From positions 89,054,965 to 89,118,964 of the forward strand of contig OX352765.1 in assembly GCA_947095585.1 (NCBI GenBank): a stretch of 64,000 nt of DNA. Reading direction: 5' to 3'. Both the position numbers and the translations under genes were made by a program. The DNA comes from Nephrocerus scutellatus. Lineage: Eukaryota > Arthropoda > Insecta > Diptera > Pipunculidae. This document shows, in pieces, positions 46,401 to 52,189 of this stretch. The notes under the pieces are model-generated. The model searched no databases. It was not told the DNA's origin and was given only the letters and a program-made list of their open reading frames with translations. Position 1 is the first letter of the stretch; the number at the start of each line of letters is the position of its first letter.

Positions 46401-49400
46401 CCAATCATGACTTTAGCGTATGGGGCTATCCTGTCTTGAAGGATAAAGGAGAAATTCTTATACGCGATACTCAACAACGCTATACCACAATAATTGCTGC
46501 ATGTTGTGATATCTCCTTTCTTATATATGGGACATAGGACGCCTTTTCGCCAATCTTCTGGCACTGCTTCTTCCTCCCTTACTTGCACTATTATTTCATG
46601 AATTGCTTGGTGTATTGTGGGGCCTCCTATTTTAATTAGTTCCGCTGGGATACCATCTGATCCCGGGGCCTTATTATTTTCGAGCCGATTTATAGATCTG
46701 CTTACTTTGTCTATGCTTGGTTGCGGCAACATAGTATGGTCCTCGGTCATTGGTGGAGCCTCCAATTCCTCAGTTAGCTTGCCATTTAGCTACTCATGAG
46801 AGTACTCTTCCTATCAATCTATGATGCCTTTGAGATCAGCGATCAGATTACCCTCTCTGTCATTGCAGTATGGGCAACGTGGTGTATTGCGTCATACGGA
46901 CTCTTTGGTAGAACTTCCGCGCCTTGTGCGGTCCTTGCTTTCTGTACTATTCTAGGTCACTGACAAGATTCTTCTCCGAGCCTGCTTTCTATCGCCGGTG
47001 AATTTTCATATCTTCTGAGCTCTTTATATTTATCTTCGCGTGCCCGCTTTCTATGAGATTGTTGCATTGCTCGATAAGCAACAGTCGCTAGCTTTCATTC
47101 GTCATCGAACCAGTCGTTCCGATCTCTACGACTTCTGCCTAAGATGGAGTCAGCAGTACTAATGACAGTATTTTTAATGGGTGTACATTTCTCTTCTACG
47201 CCGACAACTCAGCCCAATGACTTACCCTGCCTGCATATAGGGCGAGCCCTATCTCTTGACCGTAGTTGTTTCTGGTCTCTTCGTTACGAAAGGCAGCCAT
47301 GTTGACTCGAATCTGATTCGTGAATCGTATTCTTTCGTTATAATGCAATCCGCAATTCGACAGTGTTCCTAGTCGACGTTGGCACCTCATCAGTTTCGGG
47401 TTTTGGCGGCGATTGCGAGTGGCTTCATCAGAAGATACCCACATGATGTGGCAGATTTTGTCTAGTGTTGGTATTCCGGAAAAACTCATCAACATCATCA
47501 AGGAGCTGTACCGCGACTCAGCATGCCGCGTCATTCATAACGGTCATCTTGGCTCACTTTTCAACATCTACTCGGGAGTCAAGCAAGGTTGCATCCTCTC
47601 ACCATTGCTTTTCACAATTGTCATTGAACTGGGTAATTAACGCTAGTGGAGCATGTCGATATCTCGATTGACGGACACCAGATAGAGGAAGTCGATAAGT
47701 TTTGTTACTTGGGCAGCTGGATGCCAAAAAATGGTGGTGCTGACTTGGATGTGTGCTCTCTTGTAAAGAAGGCGCGACACTTCCATAGTATGCTAAATAA
47801 TATCTGGAACTCCTCGGAAATCTCCCGGAATCTGAAGTTAATCATTTTCAGACTTCATCGTTCAGCATGCAAGTTTTGTTTTATCCGATAGTGGAATGTT
47901 GATCTTTAATCGCCGTTTAACAGTCTGCAGGAGTGGTCTTTCCATTTGTTCACAATACTGACTGTGCGGTGTCACTACGGGGTTTTCCTTCTAGTTTCTC
48001 TTCGGGTTTGCTGACTTTGACACGTTCTTTTTATTATTAGGTAAAACTTCCTTTCATTATTCCCGAAGTATCATGTATCAGGTTCTTGTATCGAATATCT
48101 ATCGGTAATAAAATGGATTTTCGCCTATGAGTCTATGAGTATGCTTGAAAAAACAGGTTAGTAGGTTAGTAAAGCATGGTTAATTGTGAACTCTCGATCA
48201 GCATGGTTCGGAAGAGGATAAGACTTAAATTGGATGTTAGGCAGACAAAGAGATTCAGTCCAGCCACATTTCTCAAGTAAGAAGTCTCGCTATTGACAAC
48301 ATTGAAGTACCAACTTCTACCCTCTTCGAGGAATATTTCAATACCTAACTTCTTTCTAAAAAAAATTATTATTATGACGAGAACTCCCCAATGTAATTAA
48401 ACTCAATGGAAATTCCAACCAGCCATATACTTATAATGAGAATGTTCTGATGATGATAAGGATATTTCCCCTTTATTAATATGCGTAGCAGCATCCTTGT
48501 ATATCTTAGTGATTATTTTGATCAAAAGGAGTAATAATTAATATGCAAACGGAGTACAGAGAAGCAGCAACGAATACGAGTCTTTTGCGATTTGGAACTT
48601 GAGTCATTCACATGTGTTGGAACTGCTCACACATACAACTCATAAATCATATACTGATTCACTGATTCATTTGTTCTCATTTCTGCCTGATTATTAATTA
48701 CTTCCTTTGTTTGGCATAAACAGTGTCTGGCCTTAATATCCAAAAGCTGAACTTAATAAATTAGACTCCTGTAAATGTCTTTCTTAAATTTTCAGCGGAA
48801 AGAAAATTTAATTACTCAGCATAAGGATCAGCTTACATTGATGCAGATTGCCATGCACTAACATTCATTACATTAAGATGCGTTAAGAAAAATAAGAAAA
48901 AAAATACATGAAATTTAGTGCGAGTCATTTACATTTTTGTGATGTTGTCATCCTATTTCCATGCTTACAGTGTAAAGGATCTTCTAGCTGGCGATGTTCA
49001 TATCGTTATATACCAAAAGTTACCCTTTTATTTCAAAGCTGTTTAAAATGGGGAAAGTAAACAGGAACTCTAATTGGATTATTCTTGCAGTGTACGGATG
49101 AATAGGAGAGGAAATATTGTAATTGTTGGAAAAGTGTTAATTGATATGTTTGACGGGAAAATGCGCTACAGTTACGTAAATGAAAAAGTTGCAAAAAATG
49201 TTCCGTGTTGCAGTGGGAGGAGATCAAATGTAGGAGAGGTAGCAAATATCCATACATTCTGTAAACCATCACGTAACTCGTTAGTGCAGAACTTTAACAG
49301 AAAATAAAATGAAACTAAAAAATATCCTTGTGGTGCAATTTGACCCAATTACGATTACCGCAAAGAGAGATTTATTTGAGCAATTTTTTGCGGTATTCGC

Positions 49401-49634
49401 GTATCAAAGGCCACAAAGTTTGGAGCATAATATAATGCTCGCATATATATAGAAATTATTATTGTAGTTATGAAAATATGAAAATACACAAACATCTATA
49501 ACACAGGCAGCACTTACCACAGTATATATCGCGCTGGTTATTGCCATGTTTTTTGCATGCAACAATCGGCAACATCCTGTCCCCGTCAATGGCCCATATG
49601 GATAGAGAATTGCAGATTTCATTTTGGATTTCAT
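15923..49634 (-). CDS. Seven-exon gene for a 352-residue four-membrane-segment protein
   Basis: Joining 49518-49634, 41081-41168, 40599-40684, 33763-33870, 27998-28057, 16523-16594 and 15923-16450 gives 1059 nt with no frame break; every junction is GT-AG. The protein starts MKSKMKSAILYPYG with a Gly-Cys-Cys motif near residue 21. Four hydrophobic stretches follow at about 30-53, 70-98, 101-127 and 138-163. The tail of about 175 residues holds an RGRGRG run, a Tyr/Asp/Glu-rich block and an Asn run. It is probably a membrane protein with both ends in the cytoplasm. The layout recalls insect tetraspan proteins of the pasiflora/Fire exit kind, but I cannot confirm this. The start is the first ATG after an in-frame upstream stop. 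Five of the six introns run from 0.4 to 11.4 kb and the larger ones hold transposons; the last is 72 nt. Exon phases and hydrophobic pattern make chance assembly unlikely. Confidence 0.8.
16523..16594 (-). CDS. Large gene, exon 6
   Basis: 72 nt between TTTCAG and GTAATA. Encodes VVAMWGVTRFYNLVRAG and ITWRGPE, ending the fourth membrane segment. The donor is weak (GTAATA); reading through gives EVIEL and a stop, a possible short isoform. Confidence 0.75.
16595..17870. other. Start of intron 5 of the large gene; nothing recognised
   Basis: Contains a TGTG-rich patch (16688-16715). A weak LINE-like reading (LNLTKTKALLINRSKN) lies near 17290-17340 but is too short to assign. No other feature seen. 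Confidence 0.35.
17884..18520 (+). mobile_element. Family G LINE C-terminal RT fragment
   Basis: Reads VNDGKRKYLLSTRRDAQHRR (the KTKYMLSSRKD block), QLRNPK, RRQLSSKAL-like and RFERKNVRKIIGPFCADG near 18220-18270, then LTDIDLVKKI and PRLRWDVDE. This is the thumb and C-terminal tail of a LINE RT. Frame breaks are frequent. The same segments occur at 30888-31225 and 32819-33225. Confidence 0.7.
18540..21430. other. Intronic DNA without recognised feature
   Basis: From 18.95 to 19.85 kb the composition is less A/T rich and might be an old element, but no reading frame has motifs I recognise. The rest is AT-rich. No RNA gene or array seen. Confidence 0.35.
21440..22015. repeat. Element with three tandem units of about 150-165 bp, copy 1
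   Basis: Begins with TTTTTCGGGTACAAACTTTT at about 21446 and then carries units that start ATCACACGCGCCACACGCG-like (near 21573, 21738, 21886) and end in CACAAAATTTCAnCTCTCT, GTGnGAAGGT and AAAAAGGACCnCAAnAAAGT. Unit spacing is about 165 and 148 bp. The same left end and units recur at 30505-30887. A shared left end followed by internal tandem units is the plan of nonautonomous Helitron-type (DINE-like) elements, but no end motif proves this. Confidence 0.7.
22030..22196 (-). mobile_element. tRNA-derived SINE copy 5, truncated
   Basis: Minus-strand sequence carries GGGTGCCATGGCTATAGTAT, a B-box-like region (GGGAGGTTCCTAGGATGATA), CTCTCGCGAATGTCCGACAAA-type body and AACGTTCCGAGACCAATAAT. Head and body match copies 1 and 4; the 3' half is missing. 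Confidence 0.6.
22943..23191 (-). CDS. Nested gene, exon 3
   Basis: 249 nt including the stop; starts VSPEDMSWWLNINGF after AATTGTAG and carries membrane segments 3 and 4. Confidence 0.8.
   Translation of the reverse strand, partial: VSPEDMSWWLNINGFVLSFEFVLWIVDILFGIDKFNNNSLLSYCLAAVTYLLVRCVRDVFVRAKIAGEEEDLRLITWNWKGL
22943..23675 (-). CDS. Nested three-exon gene for a 203-residue four-membrane-segment protein
   Basis: Exons 23484-23675, 23257-23427 and 22943-23191 join in frame (612 nt with stop) across introns of 56 and 65 bp, each GT-AG (GTGAGC..TTGCAG; GTAAGT..TTGTAG). The protein starts MYKIKYLGKPPYIFPS; the ATG follows AAATTAAA and an in-frame TAG. Hydrophobic segments lie at about residues 49-76, 97-119, 126-148 and 161-179 (APIYWTVLAISILGL; LITALLMVFAWGSLLLGMA; GFVLSFEFVLWIVDILFG; LLSYCLAAVTYLLV). 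A basic loop separates the first two (RVRKYYVLSFRFRRKFR). The C-terminus is acidic and then polar (GEEEDLRLITWNWKGL). I do not recognise the family. It is presumably a membrane protein. It lies wholly inside intron 5 of the large gene, same strand. Confidence 0.8.
23257..23427 (-). CDS. Nested gene, exon 2
   Basis: 171 nt, 57 residues, from YHSIYEIWALCCG to LLLGMAR, bounded by TTTTGCAG and GTAAGT, phase 0. Confidence 0.85.
23484..23675 (-). CDS. Nested gene, exon 1
   Basis: Encodes residues 1-64 and ends at CTG/GTGAGC, phase 0. Contains a cysteine-bearing polar N-terminus and the start of the first membrane segment. Confidence 0.8.
23730..23999 (+). CDS. Small open reading frame divergent from the nested gene, doubtful
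   Basis: 89 codons from MEIETPIASLNECIKQC to LKYRKN, lysine rich, with AATAAA near 24020. It starts 54 bp from the nested gene's ATG on the opposite strand. No domain, no membrane segment, and in such AT-rich DNA a frame of this length can arise by chance. Listed because of its position. Confidence 0.2.
   Translation: MEIETPIASLNECIKQCHLEYNKKFLTLNLARSAQLVTKIKNKNLKKKSYDKIIFRIKNVTSFSKRYCFDSIGEISDTSSVVELKYRKN
24505..24600 (+). mobile_element. Family B LINE 3' end fragment
   Basis: TCGTCTCAAAATCAGGACCG, GGACCGAACCCCGGTTGTAG and a GATGATGAT tail match the 3' terminus of the family B copy at 63028-63105. Only about 95 bp remains. Confidence 0.6.
24601..25190 (-). mobile_element. Jockey/CR1-type RT fragment
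   Basis: Minus-strand reading gives SNASSPGD, SFEKLITKQITSYIGTHNLL (RT finger), LLDLSKGFYTINHDTL (first catalytic Asp block), FTNRYQRILV, LQGSILRQVLFCIYIHDL and FHLYADDVEIYIS (YADD intact). Several frameshifts. It covers RT blocks 1-5 only. It is a different family from the jockey element at 41392-45891. Confidence 0.8.
25191..25640. other. Intronic DNA, nothing recognised
   Basis: No coding or repeat signal except TGGATGGGGCAATTGGATGG, a short local duplication near 25249. Confidence 0.3.
25646..25745. repeat. Inverted repeat (39-bp arms, 22-bp loop)
   Basis: Arm 25646-25684 pairs with 25707-25745 with about six mismatches. Arms are built from AAAAAGGC-type blocks (CCATCAAAAAGGCG against CGTCTTTTTGATGG). 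It could extrude a hairpin. It might be a small foldback element; no target duplication was identified. Confidence 0.8.
25932..26203 (-). mobile_element. tRNA-derived SINE copy 1, complete
   Basis: Read on the minus strand: a tRNA-like head GTGGGCGTCGTGGTTCAGTG with an A-box (TGGTTCAGTGG) and a B-box (GGTTCAAATCC), the body CACGGTGTCCGACCTCTCGC and AAGCTTTCTCAATTC-like sequence, then GGCCTTGGACCGCAATGG and a TATTATTATTA tail. A perfect 9-bp duplication, ATAATCTTA, flanks it (25923-25931 and 26204-26212). Length 272 bp. The pol III boxes are seen directly; transcription is inferred. Confidence 0.9.
26220..27997. other. Intron 5 DNA near exon 5, nothing recognised
   Basis: Two unremarkable short frames (26537-26815 plus; 27075-27356 minus) lack domains. 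No repeat or RNA gene was recognised. Confidence 0.3.
27998..28057 (-). CDS. Large gene, exon 5
   Basis: 60-nt exon between TTTCAG and GTAAGT, encoding QFDAMCKAEVAFFVARAFIN. It begins the fourth membrane segment. Phase 0 at both ends, so skipping it would keep the frame. Confidence 0.8.
28529..28660 (+). mobile_element. Family B LINE fragment
   Basis: GTAAGCCAAGTTAAAATATC, TCACTATCAAGCCTATTCAA and a damaged GLRQGxGLxxxLFN reading match the family B RT at 36115-36245. Too short to say more. Confidence 0.6.
28661..30504. other. Intronic AT-rich DNA, nothing recognised
   Basis: Frames at 29396-29608, 29716-29925 and 29929-30129 lack domains and codon bias. No repeat structure seen. Confidence 0.3.
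30505..30887. repeat. Tandem-unit element, copy 2
   Basis: Same left end as 21440-22015 (TTTTTCGGGTACAAACTTTT at about 30512) followed by units with CACGTATCACACGAACCACA, CAAATTTTCAATTTTCTTGA and GTGGAAGGTGGTTAAAGAGG. More diverged than copy 1; it stops at the family G LINE fragment. Confidence 0.65.
30888..31225 (+). mobile_element. Family G LINE RT fragment, 5' part of an interrupted copy
   Basis: Reads VVLAYAYTNVSAHG (YADD block, damaged), IELGLKKYLPLTRRDSQQHR (KTKYM block) and NVIIDNYNFEV. It continues, after an inserted LOA-like element, at 32819. The last 8 bases TTCTATGG at 31218-31225 are one copy of the insertion duplication. Confidence 0.65.
31226..32810 (-). mobile_element. LOA-like non-LTR element: RT C-terminus and RNase H, 5' truncated
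   Basis: Minus-strand reading begins with VIAYADDVAIAVSGKHP near 32735 and TLKELLQNALNKLISW, continues MALFSRKKAIGSIWGLQP and LYTAVVRYILLYGVAVWCTA (32444-31965), and ends with an RNase H domain. The 3' end carries CCTAACCTAACCTAA just before 31226. Flanking TTCTATGG (31218-31225) and TTCTATAG (32811-32818) look like a slightly decayed target-site duplication, and the flanks join into one family G element. RT and RNase H order is that of LOA/I/R1-group elements. At least one frameshift and a stop near 31900. Confidence 0.85.
31329..31829 (-). pseudogene. RNase H domain and Cys-rich end of the LOA-like element
   Basis: A 166-codon open piece. IHIFSDSQAALKSM holds the second/third RNase H acidic positions, LCWMPGHRDIPGNCMSDE the helix and last acidic block (usual form: WVPGHxGIxGNExAD; here the catalytic region is changed to GNCMSDE). 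Then comes CRSCMDEEEEETTLHILCTC, a C..C..H..C motif usual at the C-terminus of these elements. It would remove RNA from RNA-DNA hybrids if active; the altered residues and missing 5' part argue that it is dead. Confidence 0.75.
32819..33225 (+). mobile_element. Family G LINE C-terminal fragment, 3' part of the interrupted copy
   Basis: Reads RNVLEGPFVQISAPFEFGFG, FNDQLYELNSDIDLVKKL, LRWVRHIKRL and SIRRVFETCVEDPALHG, the typical LINE C-terminal tail. It then runs into a 3' end with CTACCGCCATCGCGCCTGAG and a GTAAGTAAGTAAA tail (33206-33218). This tail marks the 3' end of the element. Confidence 0.7.
33226..33762. other. Intron 4 DNA next to exon 4
   Basis: AT-rich; no feature recognised. Confidence 0.3.
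33763..33870 (-). CDS. Large gene, exon 4
   Basis: 108 nt between TTTCAG and GTGAG, phase 0 at both ends. Encodes ENPGLIVPWIIGFITFMAL and EAVAMVYSNVLRDHVNK: third membrane segment and a polar loop. Confidence 0.85.
33871..34654. other. Intron 3 DNA next to exon 4
   Basis: AT-rich; no feature recognised. Confidence 0.3.
34655..34765 (+). repeat. Short repeat shared with 56.58-56.67 kb
   Basis: GCTCTAGAATTGCAGGTGGC, CTTCCACGTGGTGGCTGCCG and TAATTTTCCTCCAATGCAGG match, in reverse orientation, the upstream edge of the family A copy at 56580-56672. Probably a piece of a LINE 5' region or a separate short repeat. Confidence 0.6.
34780..36330 (+). mobile_element. Family B LINE copy, endonuclease to RT, decayed
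   Basis: Starts inside the endonuclease: MAATNNLVDVGTRFARKN, IHKATWVPPDGSNRNQIDHV and VRTYRGANVDSDHYLIRML, the conserved substrate-binding and SDH-like end of an APE endonuclease. After a broken linker it gives PGIRWDPSGT (GPGSDGIPAE), QCGFIPGKLTTDQIYTLRQV and AYDSIAR-like RT blocks, then SSLFNI and CVLFNLALE-like remnants, stopping near 36330. Many stops. It has no YADD region. Confidence 0.8.
36331..37940. other. Intron 3 DNA, no assignable gene
   Basis: A 125-codon open frame at 37518-37895 (plus) begins MECKYKETKRRLC and has no recognisable domain. It sits just before a LOA-like RT and could be part of that element's upstream region. TATATATATATATATG near 37781 is a microsatellite. Confidence 0.3.
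37950..39300 (+). mobile_element. LOA-like RT fragment
   Basis: Reading shows ESVEKALEKSLQRLKNHH, LLNIEGAFNNVRTEALMNGI (RT block with first Asp), VDHTVCRLMLLSR, WNVVINGLLSELERERM, VVVYADDVPIAV (YADD intact, near 38470) and VMQNALSIVTK, then KVPTVTPPT-like, LDTSLKSNILEKVYKATKA and PRPILMYGVSIRWP-like readings. It is the same group as 10185-10640 and 31226-32810. Frames shift several times and stops are present. Confidence 0.8.
39627..40067 (-). pseudogene. Possible frameshifted retrocopy of unknown origin
   Basis: An open stretch of about 125 codons after the first ATG (MIRGFLTEMNQYVG, near 40004) ending RLLEEEDRILRAH. Composition is less biased than surroundings. The neighbouring frame is also sensible over 39830-39870 (AHRIGNNMLLSADERYQES), suggesting a coding origin with frameshifts. 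No domain recognised; no intron signals. It is not part of the spliced large gene by frame or by hydrophobic pattern. Confidence 0.3.
40068..40598. other. Intron 3 DNA next to exon 3
   Basis: AT-rich; no feature recognised. Confidence 0.3.
40599..40684 (-). CDS. Large gene, exon 3
   Basis: 86 nt between TTTCAG and GTAAGT. Completes the split Gly codon and encodes VQIAYFAIIGTQISMIV and LSIMLMFGIYK, the second membrane segment. The intron before it is only 396 bp. Confidence 0.85.
41081..41168 (-). CDS. Large gene, exon 2
   Basis: 88 nt between TTTTCAG and GTAAG. Encodes NISILIVLIYAWRI and the loop RRSGDLEDVYY, leaving one base of a Gly codon. It completes the first membrane segment. The 8.3-kb intron before it contains the jockey element. 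Confidence 0.8.
41291..41300. repeat. Mariner-like terminal motif
   Basis: TACAGGGTGTCAACTAATTC resembles the TA plus CAGGGTGT terminal pattern seen at 4735-4745 and 6450-6460. No transposase is adjacent; it may be a solo end. Confidence 0.3.
41913..44577 (-). CDS. Jockey-like ORF2, endonuclease-reverse transcriptase with one frameshift
   Basis: The first part (44577-43447) is an APE endonuclease: LMCWNAKSI with Asn11, SETW with Glu38, DRRGGGVAIVV, GGDFNCRHRDWG, and SSDHLPIV with the catalytic Asp-His. The second part (to 41913) is RT: KIIPILKPGKPAS, SYRPISLLSNLSKIFEK, LLDIEKAFDTVWHEGLL, AGVPQGSVLGPLLYNIY, YAIYADDIGIF (YADD) and VKYLGVHLDSKLTF, then a C-terminal tail. The two frames overlap across a run of ten T (43455-43464); one base more or less there joins them. 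All catalytic motifs are present. The join gives about 890 residues, near jockey's usual ORF2 length. It nicks target DNA and copies the element RNA at the nick. Confidence 0.9.
44580..45710 (-). CDS. Jockey-like ORF1, nucleic-acid-binding Gag-like protein
   Basis: 376 residues, uninterrupted. Residues about 95-185 form the region that precedes the knuckles in jockey Gag (TELRKNIPAIMRTRVNWDFQ is typical). Three zinc knuckles follow: CHNCQMFGHGEKNC (195-208), CANCSGNHKTADC (214-226) and CANCKGNHKSTDSVC (234-248); the second and third have shortened spacing. The C-terminal 70 residues resemble a helical tail (ELTSLMLEMITNLAQCNNKV). Such proteins bind the element's RNA and form the RNP used for reverse transcription. 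The stop overlaps closely with ORF2 (TAATAATG), so ORF2 may be translated by reinitiation. Confidence 0.9.
   Translation of the reverse strand: MATPAKVSRRNYWSPLQCLPDDDSNFDDDSVPATQASKIVIPPIKLLQKTSEFVHKLLNEHKILNYSIKKISIGIKIFCESIDSHRAVCSLLKDSKCQFFTHELKSERSFKVVLFGLDDIDPTILKTELISLGLKCKDTKKVIKRHDHFTDIFYIIYLESGSIRMTELRKNIPAIMRTRVNWDFQRKIKNKITQCHNCQMFGHGEKNCSIKTYCANCSGNHKTADCKTNGIFQCANCKGNHKSTDSVCASRKRFLDIKEHLSKRSSRNAQAKQTANGFALNQTAFPALAAKSSGVNVLTQQLGLSSATPIQTAWSTPLSHAPVCNTTPAENNFFTQDELTSLMLEMITNLAQCNNKVEQFNVVAQLAVKYLYKNIK
45898..46318. other. Intron 1 DNA upstream of the jockey element
   Basis: AT-rich, nothing recognised. Confidence 0.3.
46319..47440 (-). mobile_element. Family B LINE copy, endonuclease end to RT
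   Basis: Minus-strand reading from 47440: ATRNRRQNPKLMRCQ, RFTNQIRVNMAAFRNEE (linker seen also at 35040), then a 148-codon open stretch (46319-46765) with ENNKAPGSDGIPAELIKIGG, EDWRKGVLCPIYKKGD, CSNYCGIALLSIAYK and GPYQCCFIPGKVTIDQIYTL. These are RT finger blocks. It ends just before the first catalytic Asp block. It is the least damaged RT stretch of family B here. Confidence 0.85.
47441..47930 (+). mobile_element. LINE RT fragment of another family (F)
   Basis: Plus-strand reading MWQILSSVGIPEKLINIIKE, LYRDSACRVIHNGHLGSLFN, GVKQGCILSPLLFTIVIE (RT block 4), then a jump to ISIDGHQIEEVDKFCYLGSW and VKKARHFHSMLNNIWNSSEI (thumb). The YADD region between is deleted. It faces away from the family B fragment and the two meet within about 30 bp. 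Confidence 0.8.
47931..49517. other. Intron 1 DNA next to exon 1
   Basis: AT-rich, no recognised repeat or coding signal. Confidence 0.3.
49518..49634 (-). CDS. Large gene, coding exon 1
   Basis: Encodes 39 residues from MKSKMKSAILYPYG to AITSAIYTV and ends at a GTAAGT donor, phase 0. The reading is open upstream for about 35 codons but has no ATG before an in-frame TGA, so this ATG is the likely start. The 5' UTR limits are unknown. Confidence 0.75.
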
Positions 49635-50963
49635 TTTCGCATGCTCAGCATGTGTATCTGTGTGTGTGTTTGTGTGAGTGTTAGATAACTCTACTAAAGC
49701 TCCAACAGTGACTATAGTCGCATCACGGTAGCATCACAATTTGATAATCTCTGCAAAGACAAAACGACTTTTAAGACTGAAATATAGATAGAAAGTCAAA
49801 GAGAAAGAGCTACAGTGAGGGAATAGGTAATGTTTTGATTAAATCATCAACAAATTCAGGTCACGAAATCTTAATAACAATAACAAAAGGGGACATTACA
49901 GATTATGAGCTTATCAGCAAGAGACAGACTTTTGTGCGGCACAGTAATTCCCTCATTTGGCTAATGATCCATGATAGATGCATTTGGGACGACGATCGTT
50001 CGTTCTTGGACTAGCTATCAGACTAATGGTAGAATGCTTTTAATTACTCTGCCCTGACAATGGAGAAAAATCCCATCGAAGCGCGAAAGCCTTATTTCTG
50101 CTGTAGAAGTTTATAATTTCACATTAACTCGTGCGGAAATTGCTTGTGTTTGTCTGTGTTGTGTTAAGTCGCCAGGTCCTTTTGGGATGTTTTCAGATTT
50201 TACACTCAATTACTGCAAATAAATTGCGATTCACCAGTGGTTTCAGACAAATAAACGAAATACCAAACGTTTCATTAATTTTGAAGGATGTTTTCGAGAG
50301 GTGCCTACGAAATCATGATTTGGGGTCATGGGTTTTTAAGAATCTCAATTGTACTTCACATCGGCATTATATATATATATATGAGAGTTGTAAAATATTG
50401 AGATATTCAGTAATTTGGAAAAACCGTTGATTTCATGTTTTACTTTAAATGCTGGTCATGTCTGTGAGTTATTACCATCGCATAATCAGAATAAATAATG
50501 AACCATTCGTAAGGCTCCTGCGTAGGCGACTTAATAAAATTGCTATAGTCGCTTGCTTATAATGGTTTATCAATTAATGCCAATCATGTCTGTCTGTAAG
50601 GTTACCATCAAACCAACCCGTGAACATAAATATGCGTACAACTGCCTATCATAAGGGATACAATTCGAGCACACTCAAGTGTAGCCACCACTAGCTTTGC
50701 TTTATTAAATCTCCTCCTCTCTACCCCGACGCTGCCCAGCCACGCTATTGCAGTTTCTTCAGATATTATATCATTCCCATTGATCAATAAGACATAACGA
50801 ACATTTGTCGGCTCCACCTCTAACATTATGTTGCAAAACAGGTAGGTTGAAGGAGTCTAACAAGTAGCCCAATGCATCCAGCTTAGGAAATGTCGCAGAT
50901 GATACAAGTATGAATCAATTCTCCAACACATTTCGAAAGTATTGTTAAGCCTATCTTCGGACG
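49635..50963. other. Upstream flank of the large gene
   Basis: Probably contains its 5' UTR or further 5' exons, but no convincing TATA or initiator was seen. A TGTG-rich run follows the ATG-side flank at 49651-49680. The frame 50608-50826 (minus) has no recognised domain. Confidence 0.35.
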
Positions 50964-51094
50964 AGTGGGCGCCGTGGGTCAGTGAAAATGCGCATGACTA
51001 CTAAGCATGAGGTTCGTGGTTCGAATCCCAGTAACACCAAAATTATTTTTCACGGTGTCCCACCTCTCGCCAATGGCTGACAAACGTGCAAGGG
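50964..51094 (+). mobile_element. tRNA-derived SINE copy 2, 3' truncated
   Basis: GTGGGCGCCGTGGGTCAGTG (A-box region), GTGGTTCGAATCCCAGTAAC (canonical B-box), CACGGTGTCCCACCTCTCGC, ending after GACAAACGTG. Head and first part of the body match copy 1 closely; the 3' half is absent. Confidence 0.85.
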
Positions 51095-51169
51095 GTGCAA
51101 ATCCCTTTAGCGTGTGTACATTACGAGTATAAAGTTCACAATTTATAGTGGTGATAATTTTGATTTTTG

Positions 51170-52160
51170 AGGGCTTGAAGGTAGTTTAGGGGAGTCTTTA
51201 GGGGGTTTTGTAGGGATTTGACGACAGTTTGAGAAGGTATTGAGTGGAGTTCTGATGGGGTCGTAACGTAGTCTTAAGGAGTTATTGTGGTCTTGAGGGT
51301 GGTCTTGAGGGCGGTTTACGAGAGTCTAGAGATGTTCTTGCAGTGGTCTTAATGGGGGTTTGAGTTGGTCTTTACAAGGGTTTTGCAAAAGTCTTAAGAG
51401 AATATTAAGTGGGGTTTATGAAAGTTTGAGAGGGGCTTGACTCTTAAGAGGCTTTGGTGGGGTCTTAAGGGAATCTTGAGGGGTTCTTAGGTATCGTGTG
51501 GTGGTCTTGAGGAAGTCTTCAGGGAATCTTAAGGGGGAACTAACGAGGTCTTAACTGGGTCTTCAGGGTGGTCTTCTGGTAGTCTTGAAGGTGGTTTGAG
51601 AGGAGTCTTGAGATGACCATTAGTGGGGTGTTTAGGTGATCCTAAGGACGCCTAGAAGGGGTTATGAGAGGGTCGTGAGTGGAGTCTTGAGGGGGTCTTG
51701 AGGTAGTCTTTAAGTAGTCATAGGGGGTCTCGTGGAAGTTTAGTGATAATATTTAGTGGGGACTTGAGGGAGTCTTTAGGTGTTCTTGAGGGGTTCTTGA
51801 AGGGATTTAGAGAGGGTCAGGAGTGGAGTCTTGAAGTGATATTAAGAGGGTTTTGGGGTGGTCTTGAGGTGGTCTTGAGAAGTCGTGAGTGGAACCTTTA
51901 GGGGGTTTTTAGGTGGTCCTGAGTGTGTTTTGAGGAGGTCTTAAGGGAACCTTAAGGAGTTTGAGGGGGCTTGAGGAAGTTTTGATAGGGGTAGTAACGT
52001 GGCCTTAACGGGGTCTTGAGGTGATCTTGAGGGAGTCTTGAGAGGAGACCCGATCGGGTATTGTGATGATCTTTAGTGGCTTTAGTATTGAGGGGATTTT
52101 TGTAGTGTCTTGAGCAGAGTCTTTAGGTGGTCTTGAGATTGTTTTGAGGGGGTCTTAAGG
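51170..52160. repeat. 11-bp G-rich minisatellite array 3
   Basis: About 1 kb of units such as GGTCTTGAGGG, GAGTCTTGAGG and GGTCTTTAGGT. Related in phase and strand bias to arrays 1 and 2 but with GAGG in place of TTGG and much more degenerate. It ends directly at a LINE endonuclease fragment. Confidence 0.9.
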
Positions 52161-52189
52161 GAATCATAACGGGGTTTGCTTTAGATAGC

